Below, piece after piece: positions 33,755 through 45,318 of a stretch of 64,000 nucleotides of DNA; position 1 is the stretch's first letter; each line of letters opens with the position of its first letter. The stretch is taken from positions 18,266,173 through 18,330,172 of the forward strand of contig LR990045.1 of assembly GCA_905147135.1 (NCBI GenBank). Reading direction: 5' to 3'. The notes under the pieces are model-generated. The model worked only from the letters and a program-made list of their open reading frames with translations. It made no database searches and was not told the DNA's origin. The stretch comes from Blastobasis lacticolella (taxonomy: Eukaryota > Arthropoda > Insecta > Lepidoptera > Blastobasidae). The position numbers and the translations under genes were made by a program.

Positions 33755-34826
33755 AAAAAGAAAATGGTTTACAAACACTTTCGAAGTTTTTGGCAGTGTA
33801 ACTGGAAGTGAGGATGTCCATTCTAAGTTGCTTCTGCTCATCTTGACACCATTTTAATTTAGATATGATATGTCTTCTCGCTCCCGCCATTTCTTCAAAT
33901 ATACGGCCACTGGCCGGGCGACCAGCCAGCGTCCACAGTTGGAATGTAAGCCGAGCCTCGCGGTGCGCGCCCAGTGACATAGTGGCTATACCCCTTCCGC
34001 CTACACCCTGCCCTATGAGTATGTATAGCAGCAAGTGATAATGTATTTACTATTTTTAAAACATTTCATTACGAACTGAATGATCGTTTCTGCGATTACA
34101 GAATCCATCGCAGCATTCACTCAGTTCCTGTGGAAAATCTATAAGACTCAGGGCAGGTACTTAAAAATTTGTTGTGGTTGTTTTTCACCCCACAAAATAC
34201 GGTTAACAATTTCATAATCTGTCATCTTACATTCTACTACATTCGGCTTAAGTTCAACAAATACACGTCATTCAGTACTAACGACTGATAGTCGTGCCGA
34301 CTTAGTGACGATGCAGCAGTCCAAGCACGTATTACACCGCGATGGGATTCGTTGTAAAAGTGTAGGTATTGCTGTCACAGATAGCTTAATCGAGACAATA
34401 CCAGCTTTGATCTATGCAAATGTTAATCATTTTAAAATAAAAAAACTCATTCGGATGCGCATTAAAGTCTCCTATAATGTAAAAGGCCTTAACTCTTATG
34501 TTCTCCTCTATCTCCATTATCGAACGAATCGAGCTAAGGCAGGCTGTGAACTCGGGTAGATTGTCATTTGAGTTCGCAGGCATATAAACGCTAAATATCA
34601 TCACGCTTCTATTACTTACGGTCACCTTGATCGCACAGACCCGCACAAGATCACAGTCGATAACCGACACTGATTCAAACGCACTTTTCCGCCACAATAA
34701 CGCGACGCCATCGCGCGGCCTGCCGCTGAGCAGGACGGCCGCGACGTCCACCGCGCCGTGCAGCGGCAGGTTATGCGGCAGCAGCAACGTCTCCTGCAGG
34801 GCCACCACGTCCGCCGACCGGCACAT
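33755..34826 (-). pseudogene. Degenerate LINE fragment: endonuclease plus linker
   Basis: From 34826 leftward it reads ADVVALQETLLLPHN, DGVALLWRKSAFESV and IIGDFNAHPNEFF, which are APE-type endonuclease motifs. After frameshifts come CDSNTYTFTTNP and SARLSVVSTE, then QLWTLAGRPASGRIFEEMAG and WCQDEQKQLRMD, the usual segment before RT. The RT itself is missing. The clade is uncertain. Confidence 0.7.
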
Positions 34827-34918
34827 CGCTCTGATCCATTGACCTTTACAGGGACTTACAGCTTAAACTTATAATTTTACTGTGAATATCCATTTTTATA
34901 TCTGACAAATAAGCACAA

Positions 34919-35235
34919 TGTGCTCCTCGCCAACGATATGAAAATGTTGCGGTGGATGTGCGGAGTAACGCGACTCGATCGAGTACGTAAGGAGTACATT
35001 CGTGATAGCCTTGGCGTGAGGGATATCGCAGATAAGCTCGAGGAGGCTTGTCTGCGCTGGATTTGTCACGTGTTGCGTAAGCCTCAGGGATATGTGAGCA
35101 ACCCAAGCAGCTATTGATTGACATCGCTGAGTCGAATGCTAACGGTTTACGACGAGAGGATACCGAAGACCGGGCGAAGTGGAAAAGATTGAGTATTAAA
35201 GCGGACCCCGGCAGAGGCCGGGATAAGTGCTAGGA
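34919..35235 (+). pseudogene. RTE-type LINE fragment, C-terminus of RT
   Basis: The frame MKMLRWMCGVTRLDRVRKEY, then DSLGVRDIADKLEEACLRW and HVLRKPQGYV is the well-conserved tail of RTE polyproteins. A frameshift follows, then DTEDRAKWKRL and IKADPGRGRDKC at the end. No flanking RT domain is present. Confidence 0.8.
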
Positions 35236-37000
35236 CGACGACAACAAAATAAACACAATGTGCCAACTATATTTTTTATTGTTTAAATAGTTTCATAGGA
35301 TATATTCAGAACTATTCAATTTTAATTAACGATTAATTCGTCGATTTGACTCATGTTTTTCCAAAAGTTTTAACTATAAACTTCATGTTTTGAGCAAAAT
35401 CCGGGTACAAAAAAGATTGCGAGTGTGGACTTTTGATGTGATCTCCAATCCACTATTTTTGATGTTGTAGATTGGGAGATCAATCTGCGGATTGGTATCG
35501 ATCTTGGATTGGTTTCAATCTTGGATAGCAGATAGGTTATTAATTTCGGGCGTAAATCGTCCTAACTTGAGACGTTATTACTTTATTATTATTATGACGT
35601 TAAGTCACAATCCCACAACAAAAGTCTAAGTCAAACACTCACCTGACAGATAACAGATGTTACACGTCAGTGTCACTTTAACAACACTCGCAATTTTGTT
35701 AGCCTCCTCGACGTCACGTCCTGCGGCGGATGGGCTAGCGAAAGGCACTTGGTGGCACCAAGGTGCTTCTTTCCGCAAAACCCAAGGCGATGATTTTCCC
35801 ACGGCAGTGCAGGCACTCGAACTCGTCCGCACTTACGCCAACTTTACCATAGTAAGGTTAAGACGCACTGTTTCTAAATTACATTGACTATAATGTAATC
35901 GCCGCCATTGACAAAGGAAACCCCTCGCCAAAATGATAAGGATCGACACTAGCACTGTCACAATCCGACCTCCGCAAATTAGCAAGGTTTCCCGCCCCAG
36001 CTGGTCGCGTGTTATTTGAGGGGTCGCGCTTGGTGCTTGTCGGGCAAAGTACTTGGCGCGTGTTATTTTTCGCGCTGCACGTGAAGGATGTTACCGTTGG
36101 GTGCTACGTCGTGTTTTCGGGGGGTCTATATCGTTCCATTTCCATTATTATTCATTCTAGTAGTCGAAACGTGCTCAAGTTACTAAGTTGTTTAGGAGCT
36201 TTTATTTTATTTTAAATTCGGGTAAGAAGTCCCGCGGAAGGTTCAAAAAGTGAAGACCTCTCGGAAGATGATGATGATGTTATAAATAAATTGACTTATC
36301 TAATGTAAACAACAGAAATTTTAACGTGCTCGACTATTGTTATTTTATATAGTCTAATAATCCTCATAAATTTAGTTATATGGCGATAAATATATACTAT
36401 CTTACTAAATTAAATAAGGAATGAAAATTGCACACCAAAACACAAAACTAAAAGCAAACAAAAATTTTTTGGTAGTTACACTAGATAAAAAATAAAACTG
36501 ATAATTATGGTTTAATTATTTATGTACAACTTAATTTGTAATATATAATATAATGTAATAAAACTATAATTATTTAAATAATTATTCGAATACAGCACTA
36601 ATAACACGCTCTGTAAGAAAACAAGACAAAACATCAGTTAGGTATAGTTTACTCCTTTCTTTACGTTACTAATCAAACCAAACACCTACTAAACCTAGGA
36701 ATTTATAAATGTTAACATTTCGACAAAGTTCCGTAAAATTAGTCTATATTGGGAACCTTTCTCGAACATGGGTCGTACATGAGTTAAATACGAGCATGGA
36801 CAAATAGATATTTATGTTTTAGTATATTCTTCCAGCAGTCTTATACTTTAAATGCCTAATAGACAGTACCTACATTTAAGTGTAGAAGTAAGTAAGCATT
36901 TAAATCAGGAGTGGCGTCAGATAAATACTTGGCTTTAATAAATCGAATAACATGATTTTTTTTTCTAATTATATAAAAATAAAAAAATATTTTACTTACA
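35236..37000. other. Spacer with one known repeat, no gene recognised
   Basis: 35745-35950 is the inverted partner of 21605-21800. The remainder is AT-rich. Short frames (for example 36009-36215) have no homology I recognise. Confidence 0.6.
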
Positions 37001-37013
37001 AAACAATGCGTTG

Positions 37014-37417
37014 TCAAAGGCTGACGTCGAGCATCGCCGGGTCGTCCACGGCCCACGGCGGGACGTACGCGGCGCCCGACTGGTCCTCGGGCGGCGGGTA
37101 CGGCGCAGGAAAGTGGTGCAGCGCTATCTGGTGCTGCTGCCGCCACAGGTACACCTTAAACATAACAATAAATTTATTACATATGCAATTAATTTATCTC
37201 ATACTTTGAAAATTGTTAGACTAAAATACTAGAAATGAGCGGTATATGTACGTGAACTCACCTTCCAAAAGCTGTGCTGGACTTCTGCTTGCTTTTTTCT
37301 TGCCCTTTCCTTTCCATGTTTAAATATATATTCTATGATATTGATGAACCTGTCTTCACAATAGAATTCACCCTGGTGAACACCAGAAGAACCACCATAG
37401 TCACAAATGTAACGCAT
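37014..37417 (-). CDS. 98-aa gene, paralog B, intact
   Basis: Exons 37262-37417 (52 codons, starting MRYICDYGGSSGVHQGEFYC) and 37014-37154 (46 codons and stop) are joined at a phase-0 intron with donor GTGAGT and acceptor TTTAAG. Exon 1 has DRFINIIEYIFKHGKERAR, probably helical and basic. Exon 2 starts VYLWRQQHQIALHHFPAPYP, then DQSGAAYVPPWAVDDPAM and ends LDVSL; the last part is nearly identical in all three paralogs. A TATA box at 37512-37519 is 94 nt upstream. There is no signal peptide, zinc-binding pattern or known domain. Conservation of exon 2 despite a diverged exon 1 suggests selection on the C-terminus. Confidence 0.75.
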
Positions 37418-37511
37418 TTTTCTTAACTTCTTTTAACGGAAAATAGAAGAAGGAGACGTGCACTTGTCTTGGTATTCAAATCTTGAATGATCAGTTAGTC
37501 GAGCCCGTCGG

Positions 37512-37519
37512 CTTTTATA
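37512..37519 (-). promoter_or_regulatory. TATA box and GC-rich block of paralog B
   Basis: TATAAAAG is followed by gccgacgggctcgac and preceded by a GC-rich stretch (ggctaccgggcggagcgggg, about 37545-37565) with a gtgcacgag motif farther upstream. Paralogs A and C have the same arrangement. Confidence 0.65.
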
Positions 37520-38259
37520 CAATTTCCCGCATTCTGAACCCCGCCCCCCGCTCCGCCCGGTAGCCGCTGCTGGCGCTGAGGTAAGTTGCCCTCGTGCACT
37601 ATGAATCAGACCTTGTGTTTCTATTGTACCTTATAATATTTTAGTGATTAGCAACCCTTAGAGTATTTTGTAAATGTGTTATTAAGTTTACTGTGAGGTA
37701 CTTTAGTACTTTCATTCGGCGGCTTTTTTATCCATTCAAGTTATTCACCTGTGGAGATCCTAATAATACTGACAAAAATAATCCCTTATCACGAAAACTA
37801 ATGCTTCTACCTAAGCTCCTATTCCATCATGTTTACGTACTAAGAGGGCGTAGATCTAGGGCTACTGGGCTTCCTAGACTACAGACTAATTCCTAACATT
37901 AATTTGTTTATAGCTAGCTAACACGAAAATAAAACACCACATATTATTGGTTTTTCCAAATACCACGAAAGCACCAAATACCTGTACTCGTAGTATTAGA
38001 TGTTTTCGTGGTATTTACTAAACCGATAACATTCATAAGCGTTATAGGATTATATTTAAGTGAATAAAAAACTCGGCATTCTTTTGTGTCATATTATCTA
38101 GTTTATTGCACCGGTCGGGTTCAGTTTCGGGGTATGCTTTCTAAATAAACATCTTCGTGGTTGTTTTGTGCGCTATTTTTCATTTTTTTGGATATTCTAC
38201 CCTTGCAACAATAGTTTATTACAACTCTATGTTCATTCATTCATTTCGTGTTCCTTAAT

Positions 38260-38305
38260 TGCAGGCTTCTTCATTCATGCTGTTGCATGAATGAAGAAGC
38301 CTGCA
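38260..38305. repeat. Perfect 21-bp hairpin
   Basis: Arms 38260-38280 and 38285-38305 are exact reverse complements (starting tgcaggcttctt) with a 4-base tgtt loop. It is too short for an animal miRNA precursor. It might be the end of a fold-back element or a cruciform-forming site. Confidence 0.85.
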
Positions 38306-38429
38306 GATGATGAAGAAACAAAGTTAAAGTGTCGTCGCTACGTTTGTACCTTTTTTTACGTTACATTGGCATTACCATTCGGCCTTACTGACCTTTTATA
38401 CTTAATTTTAAATGTTTATTGGTATGTCA

Positions 38430-38575
38430 ATATTAGATAGATATTTAAACAACGCATGAAAGCTAGGGATTCTATATGATACCCTAAGTATATAGAGTAT
38501 TTCAAACACTGCGTCTTTGATACGCCATGGAGGTTATTGAAAAACTCTTCTAATGTGATGGAGGTTAAAGGTTTC
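38430..38575. repeat. Dispersed repeat shared with 54480-54622
   Basis: Both copies contain aaacaacgcat, ctatatgata, tagagtattt.aaacactgcg and aatgtgatggag in the same order and orientation. Non-coding, probably a transposon remnant. Confidence 0.75.
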
Positions 38576-38796
38576 TTTGAGTTGTAATTGTACGGATGGA
38601 TTTGTGTCAATAGTAAAGAACACAAAAATACCACATATTTACGAATTCAATTGAGCGTAAAATCAACACAACAAAGGCATTCCAGAACCCTCATGAGTGA
38701 GAAGGACAGCACTATCGCGGAATATACGTGGATGAGTAGGAGAACACTATTTTCGGTGGCGGTGCACGTGCACCTATTATATAAAAGTGTTAAAAA

Positions 38797-40099
38797 ATGG
38801 CTGTGATTGTGCCAGAATACCCATATTTATTTGAATCAGGGAGTGAGACAGTGATGGAGCGTTTTCAAGAATACGAGGAGAGAAACGACCTGGTAAGTTT
38901 TATGGAAATTGTCTACCTTGTCGTATCTTATTTACCTATTATTGTTATAGGTTTTATACATTAAATGTTAAATTTTTATAGTACCTATACTTAATACAAT
39001 AAAGAAATAATTTAAACAAATAGATTATCTGAGAGTGGTACTGGTAGACAAGTAAGACGACCCTTGTCAAAATAAAAATTAAATGTAATAAAAAATTGTA
39101 TTTTACGCTTTTAAATTGTTCTTCTAAAGAGATAGATAAATGCAAGTCGAGGGAAATGTATCGCTGTAGGACAAAGACGTGACCTTTATCTATGTACTAG
39201 CAATTCAGATCTCTAAACAAATAGTCAACTATCCAATGACTTCTACATAATATCCTGCGGGTCTCTATTATTTTTCTGCGATGAATATTAGCCTATGTTA
39301 CTCGGATATAACGTAGTTTCCTATTAGTAAAAAAAATATAAGTCTGTTTAGCATTTTCAGAGATTACCCCCAACATACCCAAACACACAAACTTTTCCTC
39401 TTTATAATGTTGTTGCAGTATTTTTTGTCTCTGTGATATAATAAGTGTATGTTCTTCAACATGAAAATTCAATGTAAATACAGTATTTTAAAAATATCGA
39501 ACAAATATGAAGACTATTGATATTGATCAAAATTAAATATGGCGACCACCAGCCGCCATTTTGAAAAATTAATTCGACACTATAATGTCACTTAAAAAAT
39601 AAAACCCAATTTTACCAATTTTACTACCAATCAGGAGATATATTTTATGAATGTGTAGATTTAACACGCAATCATTTCGTAAAAATAAATATGTATTGAT
39701 TTTACCTTAATTATCTTCTAGTAATAAATAAGTAGTTGAAGTTATGTTATAAGCATTAAGTAATATGTCTCTTTTTCTGCAGATTAAATCAATGAGCAGG
39801 TTGGTGTACTGGCAGACCCTCCACCATATCCAGATCGCGCGTCGACTATGTCAATGTCGCCACATCCTCGACACAGCACCCCTGATAGTGGAGCATATAG
39901 CAATATTCCACTACACGATTCTCCTACAGAATGTCCTTTAGGTGACATCTGTGACATACCGTCGCACACTCCCTTCAACCCAACTACATCTCCATCGGCG
40001 AAGTCCCTGTCACTACTCTACGAATGTCCTTTGGATGATTACTGTGACATACCATCACACACCTTCAAATTCAAATCCGTCCCCGTCGCACATTTCTAA
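38797..40099 (+). CDS. Two-exon small gene, about 131 aa, distant family member
   Basis: Exon 1 (38797-38892) encodes MAVIVPEYPYLFESGSETV and MERFQEYEERNDL, then donor GTAAGT. Exon 2, using the acceptor ending at 39799, reads VGVLADPPPYPDRASTMSMS and onward to a stop at 40099, with an internal repeat (ECPLGDICDIPSHT, then ECPLDDYCDIPSHT). The more upstream acceptor (39781-39782) would put a different frame in use. The end is frameshifted by two bases relative to 1640-1801, so the C-terminus may be truncated. TATATAAAAG ends only about 12 nt before this ATG, so the second Met (38854) may be the true start. Exon 1 is clearly related to 22724-22831. Confidence 0.5.
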
Positions 40100-40599
40100 T
40101 ACATCACACTCTCTTTCCTACATCAATTCTCACTCTCCACTCTATCCTATAGAAAAATAACTCTTGTGCCTCCTCCAATTGTTGTATACCCACTGTACGT
40201 TCCTCCCCCAGGTACACTAATTGTAATATACCCAAATCATAGGACTAGTATACACGGTTTGGCCCTCCAAAACAGTACAACACAGACCCTGGTCTTGTGC
40301 CGTGTAATAGTTAAGTCCACCCTCTACCTGGGAGTCATTACTCACTCAATCCTCATAGGCATCCCAGGCATTGTGGCGCGTAATCAAATACCATAAAATA
40401 TCAGTCGTAAGTTTTGTGCTTGCATTTCGCTTGCATTTTGCTTCAGTTGACCTATTGGTACTATCTTTCTTCAATGGTTTGTCTAAATACAATACTAATA
40501 AGTTTGTCAGTAGATAAATCTTAACTCTGCCTGTTCTGTTTTGGACAGCCGGTCCCAAGCCCGGATAAAAGAGGAGGGCTTACTTAAGTAGCTGACACA

Positions 40600-40705
40600 C
40601 GTACGTACTTAAAGTACGCGGTTTTTAAGTTCTCGAGCTTACTCGGCTCGACGTTGGTGATAGACGTACGGACTTAAAGTACGCGGTTTTTTAAGTTCAC
40701 GAACT
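40600..40705. repeat. Direct repeat of cttaaagtacgcggttttt type
   Basis: Two units (from about 40601 and 40668) share acttaaagtacgcggttttt and aagttc.cgagcttact. Confidence 0.75.
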
Positions 40706-41394
40706 TACTTAGCATGTTATTTTATGAATTCCGTATATAATTCGAGTCAATTGCTTCGTAAATCAGTCACTATCGCAACAGAAAAGCATAAAGTTAATTA
40801 AACCTAAACAAATTTTATACATAAAACAAAACTGCACGCGATACATCACAAAAAAAATGGCGACACGCAGCTCACGGCGCTGACCACAGAACACGATAGA
40901 AGTGGCATCTTCGCCATTAGTACCGAAACCGATGCCGCCGATCCCGACCCCACTATTTTTACCACTAGGGTCGGGTGTCCAACGTTGAAACAGTAGTACA
41001 CAATGAAACAGCGCCATATTTCTGAAATGCGAAGTTGCCAGACAGTGCAGTATGTCTAATCCAGACAGCCTCGTACACCCCCGATCCTGACTTATTTTGC
41101 ATGCTCGCCGCTTGTAAAATGAGGTGTCTGCGGAGCTATTTTGGTTTTTTTGACTAAAAAGTAAGATTTTGTTTAAGTTGTATTTGATTTTTGAGTTAAA
41201 TACTATGGTGAATTCCATTTTTCTCAGTATTGCGTTGCTATGTAGATGTATCATAGATACACTTGAACTAGTTCACCTATTAAATTGTAAGTTTTTGTAG
41301 GTAATTTTTTGAGGTTATTATAAAATATCCCAGGTGTCCAACAATGACACAGTTGTAGGGTGGACACAATGAAACAGTGTTTCATTAAGAAAGA

Positions 41395-41594
41395 AGGGTA
41401 ACTATTTATCGGAAAATATGCTTTAAGCTATAGGACTTAAAAGACAAGGAATAAGCTTACGAAAAGCCGCAAAACAGTGCAATGTGTCTTATCCTACACT
41501 GTTCCGAAACGTCAAAAAACATAAAAATATTAGTGATGTGTCATTGGAAGATAAAAGATTAACGCCTAACTACGATGTTAACAAAACTACGTAA
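41395..41594 (+). pseudogene. Fragment of a pogo-type transposase N-terminus
   Basis: After a stop codon the frame reads AIGLKRQGISLRKAAKQCNV, SYPTLFRNVKKHKN and ends at TAA 41594. ISLRKAAKQ.NV...TL.R is the helix-turn-helix of pogo/Tigger-like transposases and related domesticated genes. The start is lost and no catalytic domain follows. Confidence 0.6.
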
Positions 41595-42238
41595 TATTAG
41601 TCATTAAAATTTTTTTGAGACTAATTAATCTTTAAGTAAATAAATAATAGTACCTAAGACAAACCTAAAAGAACGTTTTAAAGTCTGAATAGAGTGTAAA
41701 ACTTTGAATAAAACCTTTAATTATTGAAATTTTGTAAGGGGTTGACACTGGCACATCACTGCCATTTGAAGGCACGTGGCGATTCACTAGTTGGTGGTAA
41801 GTGGAGCTGGAAAAAATACCACTGTGGAGCAGGCTAAAGTCCAGCAGCGTACTTATATGGGCTATTGATATTGATGGATAATGCATGAAGATTAAGAATA
41901 AAAATTCTTGGCGTTATTGTCCCGGCTGTTCTTGCGCCAATTGTTTCATAATATCTATCTCTTTGACAACAAGCACCACCTCCATAGATCACAAACTAAA
42001 TAAACCTTAGCGTAATAACCTATAGAAAATTAAATCTCTTGGCCACTATAGTCCATCTTGCTCCAATCGTAGGTATTGCTATGTGAAAATAAGCCCCTTA
42101 AACCTGGATAATGTTAGAATGTTTTAACGAGTTTATTTAGATAAACGTATGTGGGTGGATAAACAAAGACCGACTGTATGTTATGGATGACAATAAATAA
42201 AAGGTCGATAAGGTGGTAAAACGAGCCACATCTCCAAT

Positions 42239-42505
42239 ATGGAGGACATACTCCGCATCCTCCGCATCATCGAGGGAAAGATTATGCTATCCCCTCCTCG
42301 GTGGAAAGCACCGTGTGGCAACCCTCCCCGTAAAGAGCGAAAAACAACACGCGCTATCGTGCCGCCAAAAATACACAACCTCTCAAAAAGCACCACGGTG
42401 ACTATAGCCAAGCCACCAGCCGGGGCGGAAAACGCCACGTGCGTACCGGGATTACCCCGTCTTTTGTCCCACGATACCCACTTGTGCATCGACCAGTCGT
42501 TTTAG
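42239..42505 (+). CDS. Candidate single-exon ORF, 88 aa, unknown
   Basis: The frame starts MEDILRILRIIEGKIM in a reasonable context (ccaatATGG), then becomes Pro/Lys-rich (SPPRWKAPCGNPPRKERKTT). The stretch is more GC-rich than its surroundings. The short helical start followed by a Pro-rich part recalls the small genes here, but no direct similarity is visible, and the minus strand is also open. Weakly supported. Confidence 0.25.
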   Translation: MEDILRILRIIEGKIMLSPPRWKAPCGNPPRKERKTTRAIVPPKIHNLSKSTTVTIAKPPAGAENATCVPGLPRLLSHDTHLCIDQSF

Positions 42506-42682
42506 TGCATGTGTATTCGGGGATCCCGCAATTTTTCTACCTTACCAAATTGAGGAGATCGGATAGTGACACTGTGTGTGTCGGTCTCTCTCGCTTCGGC
42601 GAGAGGTCTCCTGTGTTTACTGCCGCGACTATTTTATAGTCAGTAAATAAAATACAAATTGTTTCTTGTGCCACAAACTTAC

Positions 42683-42851
42683 CTGAACCAGTGACAGCGT
42701 CGTTGTTTTTGTCATTAACATGACATTTTAAAATGGCAATACATAGTTCCCGTTTTGGTTCCGGAATATGAAAACATTCAACTATCCCTAACATTTTTAG
42801 ACCCAGCTCAATGAAAACCCATGTGACAACAAACGTATTACGGTTTAACAT
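42683..42851 (-). CDS. Candidate first exon with signal peptide
   Basis: 56 codons starting MLNRNTFVVTWVFIELGLKM and continuing LGIVECFHIPEPKRELCIAI, ending at a good donor (GGTTCAG|GTAAGT). The N-terminus looks like a signal peptide or signal anchor, so the product may be secreted. A following exon could be GAGACCTCTCGCC... (acceptor aaacacag near 42605, donor ttg|gtaagg), but I cannot close the gene. Unknown family. Confidence 0.3.
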
Positions 42852-44269
42852 ATAGGTTTGACACTAATTTAGAACTAATAACAAAATACAAGTAACTACC
42901 TAAGCTTCTGTTTTTTTTATCTAACTACCCAAAACACATGTATCCTATCAACTCTATTCACTACTAAGTTACGCGGTAGGTAGCGTAGTCACTTTATAGC
43001 AATATTAGTATACAAGTTATAATACATATAAATATGAATAAAAATAGGACATACTAAATCTTATCTAAAATAAGTATGTAACATATTATTATAGACACGT
43101 GTTATATATTATTTAAACCTCTCAAATGAAATCAAAGAATATTCCAGACGCTTATAATAATTTGTTAACATAAAAGGATTTTAGAGCGACTGTGAATATT
43201 TTTGTGTGAAAAATAAATTGAATGACGTTTACGCATTTTAATGCGTGCAGAAAAAGGGCGACTAGAAAAAAACTATCGCAAAAATAATCAATTAGAGAGG
43301 GTAACGCCTGACAACCGATGCGAATGGTGAAATATATGAACGAAAACAAACGCAAGTGGGGCAAAATGCGACTGGAAATTAAGCTACGCGGAACAAACGC
43401 GGTTAGGAATCAGATATAGGCACTCACTGGAGTAAGTAAATCAAGACAAATCTAAGTGTAAACTAATGTAACTTAATGTTATAGTAATGTCACATAACTG
43501 ATGAAAAATAAATATTTTTTAATATCTGCAAAATACGTGTTTTTTATTTCTTTTCACCTATCTCACTATCAACATAATAATTGTTTTAAAGATCTTGAGG
43601 TACACAGGGTTAACAATAGTTAAATACCACACTTCTTCACAACAGATTGTGGCAATTTGCCACCTTACTGGCAAACGAGCAAGCAGTTCACACTATCAGG
43701 TAAACGGAAAACCTTCTAAAAAAAATACTAAATGCGCTTTGGAGTAAGTTGACCTTTGTTTTTGTCTTAAAAGAAAACCCGTTTTTGCTGTTATAAAAGT
43801 TTACCATTACTGAATTCCATAATATTTTTTTAAGGATAAAATGTATTTTTCCTTTAAATTTTTTTTATGATAAAACTACTCCAGAATGAAAATGACGCAA
43901 CAGTATAATAATAGTAGTAGAGCATCATTATACCATTGTATGAACTATATCCTCAACTGAATTTAAAAAAAAATCAAGAAATATTTGATGTTTCTTGATT
44001 AATTAATAAGAAGCGTATTGTCTAATATCACTTTTGCTCAGGACGCATTTTTGTTTGGCGCAGTACTTATTAAGCATAGATTGTCAACAATCCATCCAGA
44101 CAGTATCAAAACGATTTTCTAGTTGTTATGGGTTTTAAGGATCAAAGACAGACCTTTTTTACTATGATTTTTTGGCCTGTGATATTGAGTAGGCTCTTAT
44201 TATTTAAACGACCAAATTTTATACGAACCATTTTCTCTGCTGTGTAAATGAAATATAGTGAGTCACCTT

Positions 44270-44524
44270 TCAGATGCCACTGATGGACCTCCCACCGCTG
44301 CACTTGAACACGACAATGGCCACGTTGTCAAAACACGCCCTCATTTGGGTCAAGAACATTCTGAAGTCCGTTGATGCCATAGCGCAGTTCAAAATGATCA
44401 CGTGTTTATTTTCTGCGTAGATGTAGAAATGGTCCGACAATGTGGGTCTCACCAGCTCAGTAGTAGTTACTGGTTTTCTAGTAGGAGATTCAGTCTTTCT
44501 GATGAAGGCAAGCGACGACGCCAT
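44270..44524 (-). CDS. 84-aa gene, intact, unknown function
   Basis: The ATG is at 44524. The protein starts MASSLAFIRKTESPTRKPVT, then LVRPTLSDHFYIYAENKHVI, and ends VVFKCSGGRSISGI. The second half has alternating hydrophobic residues (HVIILNCAM, NVAIVVFKC) as expected for beta strands in a compact alpha/beta fold. No signal peptide, known motif or intron. It is transcribed away from the 98-aa gene, with the intervening region now stretched by a LINE. The copy at 31010-31264 is stopped at codon 40. I have not located a TATA box. Confidence 0.55.
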   Translation of the reverse strand: MASSLAFIRKTESPTRKPVTTTELVRPTLSDHFYIYAENKHVIILNCAMASTDFRMFLTQMRACFDNVAIVVFKCSGGRSISGI

Positions 44525-44764
44525 TGTCTAGGATGTCAAACTGGTATCCTTCTCTCCTCGATTGAACTGTTAGTTCATTGCTGCTTGTAGGTAGACTTCT
44601 TTCTTCATCAGGTTTTGGTTAACATGTTAAGATTCTCATCTTTCGTCATAAACTTGTTAAATGTTTAGAAGTAATTTATTTTTGAAGATAGTGTCTACTT
44701 TGTGTTTGATATCAAAGAGCAAAATACTAAAAATAAGGATATAGAATAATGACCTCGCGACTTT

Positions 44765-44883
44765 AAAAAAACTATCATCATCATCATCATCTTGGCGTTA
44801 ATGTCCAGGTTGAGCTCTTGCGCACGAGGGCCCGGGGTTCGCCTTGACCATGATCTAGGATTTGGCAGGTCAGGTAATTACAG
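44765..44883 (-). mobile_element. 3' fragment of a tRNA-derived SINE (duplicate)
   Basis: Counterpart of 31490-31602, with a catcatcatcat tail on the plus strand. It matches the 3' half of the SINE at 55007-55362. Confidence 0.7.
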
Positions 44884-45318
44884 AACTAAAAAAAACTATA
44901 TTCGCAGTTAACTTAACTAAAAAGTACCTTATCTATCCACTAATTTAAAAAGTATGTATGTATGTATGTATGTAATCTCTTTATTGCATCAATTTATAAC
45001 ATTACAGGAAATAAAAATACAGTTTATAATGCAAGGGCGAGCTTATCCCACAACGGGATTTCTTCCAGCTAACCTTTGATAAGCCGAGAAGACCTTTGAT
45101 GAGCGGTGAAGGCAATTAAGAGTAAAAACAATTAACTTTAAAGAATTTAACCCCATATATACATATGAGGATGTAAATATAGGCAGACTATAATATACTA
45201 ATTACTAATCAAATACTAATACTAGTACATAAATTAACAATTCCTAATATACATAAATAATCAAAATATAATAAATAAACCTATATAATATGACGACAGA
45301 TATATAAATAAATAAAGC

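Noticed and set aside
38260..38305. miRNA precursor.
   Set aside because: A 46-nt perfect hairpin with a 4-nt loop is too short for a normal animal precursor.
40763..41254. 163-codon minus-strand frame.
   Set aside because: Composition is erratic (many Cys and Phe), there is no homology I recognise, and the region looks like a decayed DNA-transposon end next to the pogo-like fragment.
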